A stretch of DNA of 64,000 nt from Marinicella litoralis (GTDB lineage Bacteria; Pseudomonadota; Gammaproteobacteria; Xanthomonadales; Marinicellaceae). Shown one piece after another: positions 1-9,762 of the stretch. The DNA is taken from assembly GCF_002591915.1 (NCBI RefSeq), contig NZ_NIHB01000001.1, forward strand, positions 659,805-723,804, written 5' to 3'. The notes beneath the pieces are model-generated. The model was not told where the DNA came from. It made no database searches and saw nothing but the letters and a program-made list of their open reading frames with translations. Every line of letters begins with the position of its first letter. The stretch's first letter is position 1. Made by a program: the position numbers and the translations under genes.

Positions 1-1
1 G

Positions 2-214
2 TTTAACAGCACGCAATTTGATCGTTATAAAGGTGAGTTTGTTCAAATCAAATTGGCACAGCCAGTAGATGGTGCTAGAAATATTAAAGGCGAAATCAAG
101 TCAGTCGATGGTGACAAGATCATTGTGGCCAATGAAGTGACTGAATATGAATTCGAAATGGGTAATGTAATGAAAGCTCGGTTGAAACCAACATTTGGTG
201 GAGTTAAAAAATGA
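2..214 (+). CDS. rimP: Ribosome maturation factor RimP, C-terminal fragment
   Basis: This is the 3' end of a gene cut by the left edge of the window. The visible 70 residues include the pattern DRYKGEFVQIKL followed by a small beta-rich domain, as in the C-terminal domain of RimP, which assists 30S subunit maturation. The stop codon overlaps the nusA start by four bases (ATGA), so the two genes are probably translationally coupled. Position directly before nusA is the classic bacterial order and is the strongest support for the name. Confidence 0.9.
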   Translation, partial: FNSTQFDRYKGEFVQIKLAQPVDGARNIKGEIKSVDGDKIIVANEVTEYEFEMGNVMKARLKPTFGGVKK

Positions 215-1692
215 GTAGAGAAATTCTATATGTAGCTGAAGCCTTGTCAAATGAGAAAGGTGTCAGTCGTGATGTGATTTTTGAGGCCATCGAATTGGCA
301 TTGGCTTCTGCCACAAAGAAAAAACACATGAAAGACATGGATGTGCGGGTTGATATTGACCGCACCACTGGAAAATATGACAGTTTCCGCAGATGGACTG
401 TGGTCGAAGATGATGAGTTTGAATCTGAAGACAAGGAAATTTTGTTGGCAGAAGCGAAAAAAACCGATGCCGACATTGAAGTAGGTGATGTGATCGAAGA
501 ACAAATGGATTCGGTTGAGTTTGGTCGCATTGCAGCACAAACAGCCAAGCAAGTGATTTTGCAAAAGGTTCGTGAAGCCGAGCGTGAGCAAGTGGTTGAA
601 ATGTTTGAAGACCGCATTGGCGAAGTGCTTTCGGGCATAGTAAAACGTGTAGAACGAGGACATGTCTTTATTGATGTGGGCAGTGGTATTGAAGCCATTG
701 TGCCGCGTGAATTTGGCATACCACGTGAAAAAGTAAAACGGGGCGACCGTTTGAAAGGCTTGTTGGTTGAAGTGAATCGATTGAATCGTGGACCCATTCT
801 AACCCTTTCAAGAAAAAGCCCAGATTTCATGATTGAATTGTTTAAGGTTGAAGTGCCAGAAATCTCACAAGGATTTTTAGAGATTAAAGGCGCCGCCAGA
901 GATCCTGGACACCGGGCAAAAATTGCCGTCTTTTCACATGACAAAAAACTAGATCCGATTGGCGCTTGTGTGGGCATGAGAGGCTCACGCGTAATGTCTG
1001 TAGCCAATGAATTGGGTGGCGAACGAATTGATATCATTTTGTGGGATGAGAATCCTGCTCAGTTTATGATCAATGCCATGTCGCCAGCTGAAATTGAGTC
1101 CATTGTTGTCGATGAAGAAAAAGGTTCTATCGATGTGGCAGTGAATGAAGCTCAGTTGTCACAGGCCATTGGTCGTGGCGGACAGAATGTTCGTTTGGCC
1201 AGTGAATTGACCCAATGGGAAATCAATGTTCTAACCACCGAGCAAGCGGAAGAGAAAAACGAAGCTGAAGCGATGGAATTTGTGCGTGAGTACGAAGAAA
1301 AATTGGATGTGGATGAAGACATGGCCATCTTATTGGTTCAAGAAGGTTTTTCATCCATTGAAGAAATTGCTTACGTTGATGAAGCTGAACTGTTGAACAT
1401 TGATGGTTTTGATGAAGATTTGGTTGAAGAGTTAAGGGGACGAGCCAGGGATGCCTTGTTAACCCAAATGATTGCCAATGAAGAAAAATTAGAAAGTAAA
1501 AAGCCTGCAGATGATTTGTTGGGCTTGGAATTAATGAATGATAAGTTGGCCTATATGTTGGCTGACAAAGGCATAAGAACCAGAGATGATTTGGCTGATT
1601 TAGCAACAGATGAATTGCTTGAGTTGATCGAAATGGATGAAGCCGATGCTTCAGAATTAATCATGGAAGCCAGAAAACATTGGTTCGAATAA
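211..1692 (+). CDS. nusA: Transcription termination/antitermination factor NusA
   Basis: NusA binds RNA polymerase and modulates pausing, termination and antitermination. The 493-residue protein has the full gammaproteobacterial layout. There is an N-terminal polymerase-binding domain (about 1-125), an S1 domain beginning near the VLSGIVKRVERGHVFIDVG stretch, and two KH domains, including QLSQAIGRGGQNVRLASEL at about 310-335. Two C-terminal acidic helix-hairpin repeats follow: one starts near MAILLVQEGFSSIEEIA and the other near KLAYMLADKGIRTRDDLA. The ATG overlaps the rimP stop. infB follows after 19 bases with an AGGAG ribosome site between. Nothing is missing or odd. Confidence 0.98.
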   Translation: MSREILYVAEALSNEKGVSRDVIFEAIELALASATKKKHMKDMDVRVDIDRTTGKYDSFRRWTVVEDDEFESEDKEILLAEAKKTDADIEVGDVIEEQMDSVEFGRIAAQTAKQVILQKVREAEREQVVEMFEDRIGEVLSGIVKRVERGHVFIDVGSGIEAIVPREFGIPREKVKRGDRLKGLLVEVNRLNRGPILTLSRKSPDFMIELFKVEVPEISQGFLEIKGAARDPGHRAKIAVFSHDKKLDPIGACVGMRGSRVMSVANELGGERIDIILWDENPAQFMINAMSPAEIESIVVDEEKGSIDVAVNEAQLSQAIGRGGQNVRLASELTQWEINVLTTEQAEEKNEAEAMEFVREYEEKLDVDEDMAILLVQEGFSSIEEIAYVDEAELLNIDGFDEDLVEELRGRARDALLTQMIANEEKLESKKPADDLLGLELMNDKLAYMLADKGIRTRDDLADLATDELLELIEMDEADASELIMEARKHWFE

Positions 1693-1711
1693 ATAACAAC
1701 AGGAGACGACA

Positions 1712-4375
1712 ATGTCTGATGTAACTGTAAAACAATTAGCTGGTGTATTAGGAATCACTGCAGATAAGTTGATGGAACAACTGGAAAGTGCTGGTATTCC
1801 AGCCACATCTGAAGATGAGGCGATCAGCAATGAGTCAAAAGTAAAATTACTGGAATTTTTGCGTGGCTCGCATGGTAAAGACAAGAAAAATTTATCACCA
1901 CGTAAAAAAGTGGTTTTAAAAAGAAAGTCCAAAGAAGTTTTACGCGTATCCAGCAGTGGACCCGGTGTTTCTAAAACCAAAAACATCAACATTGAAGTTA
2001 AAAAGAAAAAAGTTGCTGTTGGACCCAGTCAAACTGAGATGGCGGAGATTGAAAAAGAACGTCTAGAAGCTCAACGTGCATTGGATGATCGCAAGTTGCA
2101 ACTTGAGGCAGAAGAACAAGCCAAACGCGATGCTGAAGAAAAAATAAAAAGCTTGGAACAAGCGGGTAAACAAAAAGAAGCCGAGCAAAAAGCCAAAGAA
2201 GAACAAGAGCGCTTGGCACTTGAAGCTGAACAAGAAGAAATTCGCAAGCAAGAAGAAGCCCAACAAAATTTGGTCGATGAACAAGCCAAATTAGAGCAGG
2301 CCAAAGCTGAGTCGGTCAACAAAGAAGAAGCGAAGAAGAAAAGACACGAAGATTTGGTTAATCAGCAAGTGCAAAAAGCCATTGCTGAGCGAGCCAACAG
2401 AAAGAAAAAGGAACAAACTCAATCACAACCTGCTGCCCCTGCTGCTGGTAAAGGCAAAGCCAATGAAGCTGGCAACAAAGGTAACAACACACGTTATGGC
2501 CGAAAACAGTTGCACGTTCAAGCGGGTCATCAAAGGTTTGATAGAAAAGCACGGAAACACGTGGCACCATCAAATGCAGAGCATGGCTTTCAGCTTCCTG
2601 CTGCACCAGTGGTCAAAACGGTAGCCATTCCTGAAAACATCACAGTATCAGATTTGGCCAAAGAGCTGTCAATCAAAGCAGCAGATATCATCAAAGTATT
2701 GATGAAAATGGGCATGATGGTTACCATCAATCAACCATTGGATCAAGACACTGCCATGTTGGTGGTCGAAGAATTGGGCCATATTGCTGAAGAAGCGGTT
2801 GAACAGACCAAAGCTGATATTTTGAAAGAAGAGTCAGTCAGCAGCATTGACGAAGAAAATGCAGAAACCAGACCGCCAGTTGTGACGGTAATGGGTCATG
2901 TTGATCATGGTAAAACTTCATTGTTGGATTACATCAGAAAAACCAAAGTTACCGACAAAGAAGCCGGTGGCATCACGCAGCACATTGGTGCGTACCATGT
3001 TGAAACTGAAAAAGGTGTGATTTCATTCATCGACACCCCCGGCCATGCAGCTTTTACAGCCATGCGTGCCCGTGGAGCACAGGTGACAGACATCGTTATT
3101 TTGGTTGTGGCAGCCAATGACAGCGTCATGCCCCAAACCAAAGAAGGTATCGCTCATGCCAAAGCGGCCGGCGTACCATTGATCGTTGCGGTCAACAAAG
3201 TTGATTTGCAGGATGCCAATGTAGACAAAGTGAAACAAGACCTGGCTGCTCATGAAGTGGTTCCAGAAGACTGGGGTGGAGAGGTTCAATTCATTGAAGT
3301 TTCGGCACTGACTGGACAAGGTGTTGATGCTTTATTGGATGCCATCTCACTACAAGCTGAGGTGATGGAATTGAAGGCAGTTAAAGATTCAGATGCTTCT
3401 GGCATCGTGGTTGAATCTTCACTGGACAAAGGACGTGGCCCGGTTGCAACCGTACTGGTTAAAAGCGGTACTTTGAAAAAAGGCGACATGATTCTTTGTG
3501 GTGAACAATTTGGTCGCATCAGAAGCTTGATTGACGAAAATGGCAATGAAATTGCTGCGGCTGGACCATCCATACCTGCTGTTGTATTGGGACTGTCTGG
3601 AGTGCCTATCGCCGGTGACGAATTCCTGGTGGTTAAGAACAAAAAACACGCACGTGAAGCGGCACAAGAGCACCGTGAACGTGAGAGAGAAACACGACTT
3701 AAGCGTAAACAAGCCGCTAAGCTTGAAAACTTGATGTCGCAAATGGGTAAGGAAGCTAAGCTTGAAGTGAATTTATTGGTCAAGGCCGATGTGCAAGGTT
3801 CGGTTGAAGCACTGCGAGAATCATTGGAAAGTATTTCTAATGATGACGTCAATGTGAATGTCATATCATCAGGTGTGGGTGGAATCACCAACGCCGATGC
3901 CCAATTGGCTGCAGCGTCAAGTGCCATCATCATTGGTTTCAATGTCAGGGCAGACAAAGCCGCACGTGAATTCATTAAAGAAAGTGATTTAGACCTTCAT
4001 TATTTCAGTATTATTTATGAAGCCATTGATCAAGTTAAACGATCAGTGACTGGTATCTTGGGTACAGAAATCAAAGAAGAAATCATTGGTAATGCAGATG
4101 TTAGAGATGTCTTCAGGTCATCTAAATTTGGCACCATTGCAGGTTGTTTGGTTTCTGATGGCGTGGTTCGTAAAGACAACCCGATCCGCGTGTTGCGTGA
4201 TAATGTGGTTATCTTTGAAGGTGAGTTGGAGTCATTGCGCAGACACAAAGACGATGTTAAAGAAGTGAAATCTGGAACTGAGTGTGGTATTGGTGTAAAA
4301 CAATACAATGATGTTCAGCCGGGCGATCAGATTGAATGTTATGAACGCATTGAAGTTCAAAGAACTTTGGATTAA
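1712..4375 (+). CDS. infB: Translation initiation factor IF-2
   Basis: IF-2 is the GTPase that brings initiator tRNA to the 30S subunit and promotes subunit joining. At 887 residues it has the long gammaproteobacterial form. Small N-terminal IF2_N modules flank a very charged Lys/Glu/Ala/Gln coiled region (about residues 110-240). The G domain shows GHVDHGKTS (P loop), DTPGHAAF (G3) and NKVD (G4), and the C-terminal beta-barrel domains end in the IECYER stretch. An AGGAG site lies about 9 bases before the ATG. rbfA follows after 16 bases, consistent with one operon. Confidence 0.98.
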   Translation: MSDVTVKQLAGVLGITADKLMEQLESAGIPATSEDEAISNESKVKLLEFLRGSHGKDKKNLSPRKKVVLKRKSKEVLRVSSSGPGVSKTKNINIEVKKKKVAVGPSQTEMAEIEKERLEAQRALDDRKLQLEAEEQAKRDAEEKIKSLEQAGKQKEAEQKAKEEQERLALEAEQEEIRKQEEAQQNLVDEQAKLEQAKAESVNKEEAKKKRHEDLVNQQVQKAIAERANRKKKEQTQSQPAAPAAGKGKANEAGNKGNNTRYGRKQLHVQAGHQRFDRKARKHVAPSNAEHGFQLPAAPVVKTVAIPENITVSDLAKELSIKAADIIKVLMKMGMMVTINQPLDQDTAMLVVEELGHIAEEAVEQTKADILKEESVSSIDEENAETRPPVVTVMGHVDHGKTSLLDYIRKTKVTDKEAGGITQHIGAYHVETEKGVISFIDTPGHAAFTAMRARGAQVTDIVILVVAANDSVMPQTKEGIAHAKAAGVPLIVAVNKVDLQDANVDKVKQDLAAHEVVPEDWGGEVQFIEVSALTGQGVDALLDAISLQAEVMELKAVKDSDASGIVVESSLDKGRGPVATVLVKSGTLKKGDMILCGEQFGRIRSLIDENGNEIAAAGPSIPAVVLGLSGVPIAGDEFLVVKNKKHAREAAQEHRERERETRLKRKQAAKLENLMSQMGKEAKLEVNLLVKADVQGSVEALRESLESISNDDVNVNVISSGVGGITNADAQLAAASSAIIIGFNVRADKAAREFIKESDLDLHYFSIIYEAIDQVKRSVTGILGTEIKEEIIGNADVRDVFRSSKFGTIAGCLVSDGVVRKDNPIRVLRDNVVIFEGELESLRRHKDDVKEVKSGTECGIGVKQYNDVQPGDQIECYERIEVQRTLD

Positions 4376-4391
4376 AGGCAAGGATTAATTT

Positions 4392-4769
4392 ATGGGACAC
4401 AGAGATTTTAAAAGAAGTGATCGAGTCGCCGCACATTTAAGGCGTTGTTTGGCTACGGCCATTCATCAAAATTTGCCAGATGAAGACACTTCTTTTATTG
4501 CCATTTCAGATGTCGAAGTGACCCGTGATTTATCAGTGGCGACTGTTTATATCAACACTTTGGATCCATCCCAAGAAAAGTTAGCGATCCAAACCTTGCG
4601 GTTGAATGAAAAGCCGTTGAGAAAAATCATGGCGAGCCAGTTGAACACCAGAAAGGTGCCAGAATTGCGTTTTAAATATGACTCTTCTTTGGAATACGGT
4701 CGAAAATTAGAAACTTTGATCCAAAAAGCCAGGGCCACTGACCCGAACTTACCTGAAGAAGACAGTTAA
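4392..4769 (+). CDS. rbfA: 30S ribosome-binding factor RbfA
   Basis: RbfA is a KH-fold cold-shock and ribosome assembly factor acting on the 5' end region of 16S rRNA. The 125-residue length is normal for the family. The opening RSDRVAAHLRRCLATAIHQ helix, the central beta segment with SVATVYIN, and the VPELRFKYDSSLEYG stretch near the C terminus are characteristic. It lies between infB and truB with gaps of 16 and 9 bases, the usual order in this operon. Confidence 0.97.
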   Translation: MGHRDFKRSDRVAAHLRRCLATAIHQNLPDEDTSFIAISDVEVTRDLSVATVYINTLDPSQEKLAIQTLRLNEKPLRKIMASQLNTRKVPELRFKYDSSLEYGRKLETLIQKARATDPNLPEEDS

Positions 4770-4778
4770 TTCACGTTT

Positions 4779-5708
4779 ATGGGCAATCATGTCTCAGCCA
4801 AGCGCAATTATGATGATTTGCATGGCATCATATTATTAAATAAACCCAAAGGAATCAGTTCCAATCTGGCGCTGCAAAAACTCAGGCATTTAATCAAAGC
4901 CAAAAAAGCAGGACACACTGGAAACCTGGACCCCATGGCAACAGGTTTGTTGCCTTGTTGTTTTGGTGATGCCACCAAAGTAGCTCATTTACTGATCAAT
5001 TCTGACAAAACATACATCGCACGGTGCGTATTGGGGATTAAAACCGATACCGGTGATGCCACCGGCGAAACCATTGAAACGGCCGCATTGACTCAGGTCA
5101 GTGATCAACAAATCGAACAAGCCTGCTTGGCGCTCACCGGAGACATTGAACAAGTGCCACCGATGTACTCTGCGTTGCATCACAAAGGACAACGTTTGTA
5201 TGATTTGGCAAGGCAAGGAATCACCGTTGAACGACCAGCCAGACCAGTCACTGTTCATGCATTTAAATTGTTAGAAAATACCCCTGATTACATCGATTTT
5301 GAAATCAAAGTATCCAAAGGCACTTACATCCGAACATTGTTAGAAGATTTTGCCATTCAACTGGGTACGGTCAGCCACATGTCAGCCTTACATCGCACTG
5401 AAACAGGTATTTTCAATGCAGCTGGTATGAAAACATTGGAACAATTGGCTGAGATTAAACAGCTTGAAGATGTGTTGATTCCATTTGAAAAAGCCTTGAT
5501 CGAATACCCAGTGATTCATTTGAGCGAACAGCAAACACAAGATTTAATTCATGGCAAACAGGTAAAGTGTGATCAAGCCGATGAGCTATATGTGATGTTG
5601 GATCAGCAGAATTTGTTCTTAGGCATAGGGCAGGTCGATGGTGGTCAACTGAGGGTAAAAAACATTTTCATGAAATCATACCAACAAAGGCTGTCAAGGC
5701 TGAGTTAA
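4779..5708 (+). CDS. truB: tRNA pseudouridine(55) synthase TruB
   Basis: TruB isomerises U55 in the T-loop of tRNAs. The catalytic Asp sits in the motif HTGNLDPMATG at about residues 46-56. The later motifs KTYIARCVLG, QVPPMYSALHHKG and SKGTYIRTLLEDF are the expected substrate-binding elements. The length of 309 residues is normal. The C-terminal part (about 245-309) matches the small PUA-like region in form. The ATG lies 9 bases after rbfA. The rpsO promoter starts within 15 bases of the stop, so rpsO can be expressed separately. Confidence 0.97.
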   Translation: MGNHVSAKRNYDDLHGIILLNKPKGISSNLALQKLRHLIKAKKAGHTGNLDPMATGLLPCCFGDATKVAHLLINSDKTYIARCVLGIKTDTGDATGETIETAALTQVSDQQIEQACLALTGDIEQVPPMYSALHHKGQRLYDLARQGITVERPARPVTVHAFKLLENTPDYIDFEIKVSKGTYIRTLLEDFAIQLGTVSHMSALHRTETGIFNAAGMKTLEQLAEIKQLEDVLIPFEKALIEYPVIHLSEQQTQDLIHGKQVKCDQADELYVMLDQQNLFLGIGQVDGGQLRVKNIFMKSYQQRLSRLS

Positions 5709-5722
5709 AACCCCGAAAACAC

Positions 5723-5751
5723 TTGTTATTGAGGTGCAATACCATTAGAAT
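5723..5751 (+). promoter_or_regulatory. Predicted sigma-70 promoter of rpsO
   Basis: TTGTTA at 5723-5728 and TAGAAT at 5746-5751 are separated by exactly 17 bases, a good match to the sigma-70 consensus. The promoter lies in the truB-rpsO gap and would start transcription near 5758, giving a leader of about 90 bases before the rpsO ATG. Confidence 0.7.
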
Positions 5752-5761
5752 ACGCCCACCT

Positions 5762-5794
5762 CTGAACTGTGCGACAAGTCTGACGGCAGTTCGG
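5762..5794 (+). promoter_or_regulatory. Stem-loop in the rpsO leader, possible S15 autoregulatory element
   Basis: CTGAACTG at 5762-5769 can pair with CAGTTCGG at 5787-5794. This is an eight-base-pair stem with one G-U pair and a 17-base loop. It sits at the start of the predicted rpsO transcript. In several bacteria S15 represses its own translation by binding a structured leader that mimics its rRNA site. Whether this stem does so is inference. Confidence 0.4.
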
Positions 5795-5846
5795 TATTAT
5801 TAATGGGTCAATCCAATGAATAAAGACCCCTTCAACGAGAGCAAAA

Positions 5847-6113
5847 ATGATTACAGTTGAACAAAGACAAGAAATCATCAAAGATTTCCAAACAGGTGAC
5901 AATGACACCGGTTCACCAGAAGTGCAAGTGGCTTTATTAACAGCCCGCATCAGTAACTTAACTGAGCATTTCAAAAACCACAAAAAAGACAAGCATTCTA
6001 GACGCGGATTGATTCATTTGATTAATCAACGTCGTAAATTATTGGCTTATACCAAACGCAAAGACACGGCCAGATATCAAGATCTGATCAAGCGCCTAGG
6101 TTTAAGAAGATAA
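5847..6113 (+). CDS. rpsO: 30S ribosomal protein S15
   Basis: S15 is a primary binder of the central domain of 16S rRNA. The 88-residue length and the order of motifs are canonical: [21 protein letters not shown], then [22 protein letters not shown], and the final [13 protein letters not shown]. Its own promoter and a leader stem lie upstream. A strong intrinsic terminator follows directly, so it can form a short monocistronic unit, with read-through to pnp possible. Confidence 0.99.
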   Translation: MITVEQRQEIIKDFQTGDNDTGSPEVQVALLTARISNLTEHFKNHKKDKHSRRGLIHLINQRRKLLAYTKRKDTARYQDLIKRLGLRR

Positions 6114-6120
6114 ACTGATA

Positions 6121-6147
6121 AAAAAGCCCGCTATAGCGGGCTTTTTT
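6121..6147 (+). terminator. Intrinsic terminator after rpsO
   Basis: A-run, AAAGCCCGC, loop TATA, GCGGGCTTT, T-run. The stem is perfect and the sequence is symmetrical enough to work in both directions. It stands 8 bases after the rpsO stop and separates rpsO from pnp. Confidence 0.92.
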
Positions 6148-6234
6148 AATTGGTAGATTAAAGGTGCATTCAAGGGAATGTATCAGTAGGTAAGTAAGAA
6201 AATAACAGGTTGTCAATTCGACCAGGAAAAGAAA

Positions 6235-8331
6235 GTGAATAAAAATATTAAACAATTCCAGTATGGAAAACACACCGTAACATTAGAAACAGGACAAATA
6301 GCAAGACAAGCCACAGGGGCTGTCAAAGTCACCATGGACGATACGGTCCTATTGGTTACTGTTGTTGGTAAGAGAGAAGCCAAGCCAGATCAAAGCTTTT
6401 TCCCATTAACAGTAAACTATCAAGAGAAATTTTATGCAGCGGGTGCAATTCCTGGCGGATTCTTCAAACGTGAAGGCCGACCCACTGAAAAAGAAACATT
6501 GATTTGTCGTCTGATTGACAGACCGATCCGACCTTTATTCCCAAATGGGTTTAAAAATGAAGTTCAAGTCATCGCCACTGTGATGTCATTCAGCAAAGAA
6601 ATTGATGCCGACATTCCGGCATTGATTGGTACTTCAGCCGCATTGGCTATTTCAGGTTTGCCGTTCAACGGCCCCATTGGTGCAGCCAGAATTGGTTATG
6701 CAGATGGTGAATACTTGTTGAACCCATCTTTGGAACAATTGGAAACTTCAAAATTGGATTTGGTTGTAGCCGGTACTGATAAAGCAGTATTGATGGTTGA
6801 ATCAGAAGCAGATTTACTGAGTGAAGAAGTGATGTTGGGCGCTGTTAACTATGGTCATGAGCAAATGCAAGTGGCGATCGAAGCCATCAAAGAGTTTGCT
6901 GCTGATTTCGGTAAGCCTCGTTGGGAATGGGAAGCACCGGCCATCAATGAAGCTTTGTTGACTGAGATCAATGAAAAATTCGGACCTGTGATCGAAGCTG
7001 CATTTGCCAACCAAGAAAAAGAAGAACGTTACGCGGCATTGGCTGCCATGAGAACAGCTGCCATGGAGCAATTGTGTCCTCAAGGTGAAGAGCATGGCAA
7101 TGATCCGAAGGAAGTTTCTGCTTTGATCAGCAAACTTGAAAAAGAACATGTGCGCAATAAAGTGATTTCAGGCGCACCAAGAATTGATGGTCGTGACCCT
7201 ACTCAAGTTCGTCCTATTTCAGTTGAAGTGGGTATTTTACCTCGAGTCCATGGTTCAGCGTTGTTCACCCGTGGTGAGACCCAAGCGATTGTGGCCACTA
7301 CATTGGGAACAGGTCGTGATGCACAATTGATCGATGGGATTGAAGGTGAGTCTAAAGATGATTTCATGTTGCACTACAACTTCCCTCCATTTTGTGTCGG
7401 TGAAGCGGGCTTCATGAGTGGTCCAAAACGTCGTGAGATTGGTCATGGTCGTTTGGCTAAACGTGGTTTGATGGCAGTGGTTCCTAGTGAAGAAGATTTT
7501 CCATATGTAAAACGTGTGGTATCTGAAATCACTGAATCCAATGGTTCAAGTTCTATGGCTTCTGTTTGTGGTTCTTCATTGGCCATGATGGATGCTGGTA
7601 TTCCTTTGAAAGCACCAGTGGCTGGTATTGCCATGGGTTTGATCAAAGAAGGTGAAGATTTTGCTGTATTGTCTGACATCTTAGGTGATGAAGATCATTT
7701 GGGTGATATGGACTTTAAAGTGGCTGGTACAGAAGATGGTATCACTGCTTTGCAAATGGACATTAAAATTGAAGGCATTACGCCTGAAATTATGGAAATT
7801 GCTTTGAACCAAGCCACGGCTGGTCGTCATTTTATCTTAGGCGAAATGAACAAAGTACTTTCATCTGCCCGCACAGAAATGTCAGCTTATGCGCCAAGGT
7901 TAGAAACGATTAAAGTCAATCCTGATAAGATTCGTGACATCATTGGTAAAGGCGGAGCCACCATCCGTGCATTGACTGAAGAAACCAACACCACAATCGA
8001 CATCAACGATGACGGTACTGTAACGATTGCTTCTATCAATCGCGAAGACGGTGATTTGGCCAAGAAACGCATTGAAGACCTGACTGCAGAAGTTGAAGTA
8101 GGTACGATTTATGAAGGTAAAGTAGTCAAAATTATGGACTTCGGTGCATTTGTTAACTTATTACCAGGCCAAGATGGCATGGTTCACATTTCAGAAATCT
8201 GTCATGAGCGTGTGGCTAAAGTTACTGACAAGATTCAAGAAGGTGAAGTGGTTAAAGTTAAAGTGTTGGAAGTTGATAAACAAGGCCGTGTTCGCTTATC
8301 AATGAAAGCATTGGAAGAAAAACCAGAATAA
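6235..8331 (+). CDS. pnp: Polyribonucleotide nucleotidyltransferase (PNPase)
   Basis: PNPase degrades RNA 3' to 5' phosphorolytically and is part of the degradosome. The 698 residues hold two RNase PH domains with an alpha-helical linker between, a KH domain ([18 protein letters not shown], about 560-580) and a C-terminal S1 domain ([20 protein letters not shown], about 622-690). The start is GTG at 6235, preceded by AGGAAA with about 7 bases of spacing. No ATG nearby would give a complete N terminus. The 87-base leader after the rpsO terminator contains no strong RNase III-like hairpin. Confidence 0.97.
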   Translation: MNKNIKQFQYGKHTVTLETGQIARQATGAVKVTMDDTVLLVTVVGKREAKPDQSFFPLTVNYQEKFYAAGAIPGGFFKREGRPTEKETLICRLIDRPIRPLFPNGFKNEVQVIATVMSFSKEIDADIPALIGTSAALAISGLPFNGPIGAARIGYADGEYLLNPSLEQLETSKLDLVVAGTDKAVLMVESEADLLSEEVMLGAVNYGHEQMQVAIEAIKEFAADFGKPRWEWEAPAINEALLTEINEKFGPVIEAAFANQEKEERYAALAAMRTAAMEQLCPQGEEHGNDPKEVSALISKLEKEHVRNKVISGAPRIDGRDPTQVRPISVEVGILPRVHGSALFTRGETQAIVATTLGTGRDAQLIDGIEGESKDDFMLHYNFPPFCVGEAGFMSGPKRREIGHGRLAKRGLMAVVPSEEDFPYVKRVVSEITESNGSSSMASVCGSSLAMMDAGIPLKAPVAGIAMGLIKEGEDFAVLSDILGDEDHLGDMDFKVAGTEDGITALQMDIKIEGITPEIMEIALNQATAGRHFILGEMNKVLSSARTEMSAYAPRLETIKVNPDKIRDIIGKGGATIRALTEETNTTIDINDDGTVTIASINREDGDLAKKRIEDLTAEVEVGTIYEGKVVKIMDFGAFVNLLPGQDGMVHISEICHERVAKVTDKIQEGEVVKVKVLEVDKQGRVRLSMKALEEKPE

Positions 8332-8348
8332 TAATTGTTATTCAGTAC

Positions 8349-8382
8349 AAAAAAAGCCCGCTTTTGTTGCGGGCTTTTTTTT
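8349..8382 (+). terminator. Intrinsic terminator after pnp
   Basis: AAAAAAAGCCCGC, loop TTTTGTT, GCGGGCTTTTTTTT. This is a perfect GC-rich stem with A- and T-runs on either side, 17 bases after the pnp stop. It closes the rimP-pnp cluster. Confidence 0.93.
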
Positions 8383-8489
8383 GACTGTTATTTGATGACT
8401 CTAGTTTCGATGAATGTAACAACAATCAAGTATTGAAGGGTGATTGGTCATTAACAGAGAAAAATTATTTATGGGTGAGTTGTAATTCA

Positions 8490-8517
8490 CTGAAACATAA
8501 TCTTAAATTGTTATAAT
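8490..8517 (+). promoter_or_regulatory. Predicted promoter of the small membrane-protein gene
   Basis: A perfect TATAAT at 8512-8517 is preceded by CTGAAA at 8490-8495 with a 16-base spacer (four of six matches to the -35 consensus). It lies 25 bases before the ATG at 8543. Confidence 0.5.
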
Positions 8518-8542
8518 GTCAGTTTTTAATGATTGACTACTG

Positions 8543-8854
8543 ATGAAATCAAAAAATGTGGTTTTTACCCCTTTAAGAATTGCCCTGATTATTTCAATCG
8601 TTGTATCCAATGCATTGGCAGTGATCAGCCTTTTTGTCGAAAAATCACCAGCCACAGAAGCTTTGGGCATATTTGCGGTGGTCTTTATCATGCTGTTTGT
8701 ATTTGTGATTCTGCTTGAAGTGGTGTGGTTGCATCATCGAGCCAAGGCCATCACTGATCCTGCGACCTTAAGTCGTTACAGAGCCGCTAAAATCATTTAC
8801 AGCCTTTTATTCATATGTGGGTTTATTATTTCATATTGGGCCATATTGAAGTAA
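8543..8854 (+). CDS. Small integral membrane protein of unknown function
   Basis: No family was recognised. The 103 residues contain three clear hydrophobic segments: about 12-30 (IALIISIVVSNALAVISLF), about 41-62 (LGIFAVVFIMLFVFVILLEVV) and about 86-101. A short charged, His/Arg-rich loop (WLHHRAKAITDPATLSRYRAAK) lies between the second and third. It has its own predicted promoter after the pnp terminator. The next gene begins 81 bases later on the same strand, so the two could be cotranscribed, but no functional link is visible. Confidence 0.7.
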   Translation: MKSKNVVFTPLRIALIISIVVSNALAVISLFVEKSPATEALGIFAVVFIMLFVFVILLEVVWLHHRAKAITDPATLSRYRAAKIIYSLLFICGFIISYWAILK

Positions 8855-8935
8855 GTCCAGATCCTTAACAAATATTTCACGCCGAATTTTGGTAACTGCG
8901 CTAGAATAATATTCATTGAAAATCCGAGCATGACG

Positions 8936-9739
8936 ATGAAAAATATTCTTCCAATGGTATTGATTTTGCTGATCTCAGCCTGTGCCACCACCCCAAGTGG
9001 TGACAGTCGGTTGATGTTGGTCAGTAGCGAACAAATGAATCAAATGGGTGTGACTACATTCCAACAAATAAAAACGGCCCAAAAGATTTCCACTGATTTT
9101 AGACAACGTAAATACGTTGAATGCGTTTCCTACGCAATCATCAATGCATTGCCCCAACAGTGGTCAAACATGAATTGGGAAGTGGTCGTCTTTGAAGACG
9201 ATTCAGCCAATGCTTTTGCTTTACCAGGCGGTAAGATTGGTGTTCACTCGGGGTTGTTAAAAGTGGCAGAAACACAGTCACAATTGGCGACTGTGATTGG
9301 GCATGAAATTGCTCACGTGTTGTGGGAACATGGTAATCAACGTGTTTCACTACAAATGCTGGCACAAACTGGGTTACAAGTGGCTGATGTCATGAGCCAA
9401 CAAAAGATCGAAGGCTCAGCCGGACGACAAATGTTAATGGCTGGATTGGGTTTGGGAGCACAAGTTGGGGTGATGCTACCCTTCTCCCGAGATCATGAAA
9501 AAGAAGCCGATCGCTTTGGTTTACATTTTATGGCTGCCGCTGGTTTTGATCCGACAGAGAGTGTCCAGCTTTGGCAGAACATGGATAAAGCATCAGCAGG
9601 TAAGCGTCCACCTGAGTTCCTTTCAACCCATCCACAGCCCGAAAACAGGATTGAGAAATTAAATAAATTCATGGCCAAAGCGCTGAGTTATCAAAATGAA
9701 GCCAAGCAACGTGGGTTGAACCCGCAATGTAGCCTGTAA
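8936..9739 (+). CDS. M48-family metallopeptidase lipoprotein (LoiP/YcaL-like)
   Basis: This is a predicted zinc metalloprotease anchored as a lipoprotein in the periplasm. The signal peptide ends in LISAC, a good lipobox with Cys at about residue 15. The catalytic HEIAH zinc motif lies at about 121-125 within ATVIGHEIAHVLWEHG, and the third zinc-ligand region is HEKEADRFGLHFMAAAG. Family members (LoiP, YcaL, BepA-like) act in outer-membrane protein quality control. The second of two nearby ATGs was chosen because GAG at a proper distance precedes it; the ATG at 8930 is an alternative. It is convergent with the next gene, 23 bases away. Confidence 0.9.
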   Translation: MKNILPMVLILLISACATTPSGDSRLMLVSSEQMNQMGVTTFQQIKTAQKISTDFRQRKYVECVSYAIINALPQQWSNMNWEVVVFEDDSANAFALPGGKIGVHSGLLKVAETQSQLATVIGHEIAHVLWEHGNQRVSLQMLAQTGLQVADVMSQQKIEGSAGRQMLMAGLGLGAQVGVMLPFSRDHEKEADRFGLHFMAAAGFDPTESVQLWQNMDKASAGKRPPEFLSTHPQPENRIEKLNKFMAKALSYQNEAKQRGLNPQCSL

Positions 9740-9762
9740 GGCTTTCCTAGAGAGTCAACAGC

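Noticed and set aside
204-1037. Long open frame opposite nusA
   Set aside because: It mirrors the nusA codons on the other strand, has no ribosome site or family pattern, and lies wholly within a certain gene.
1950-2500. Charged low-complexity stretch in infB, considered as a repeat or insertion
   Set aside because: Gammaproteobacterial IF-2 normally has a long Lys/Glu/Ala linker here; the frame is continuous and composition is expected.
3286-3975. Open frame of 229 codons opposite infB
   Set aside because: Ser/Thr-rich antisense shadow of the IF-2 G-domain region with no sign of selection.
6148-6234. RNase III-type hairpin in the pnp leader
   Set aside because: Only a five-pair stem (GGTTG/CGACC) is present, too weak to claim the known PNPase autoregulation.
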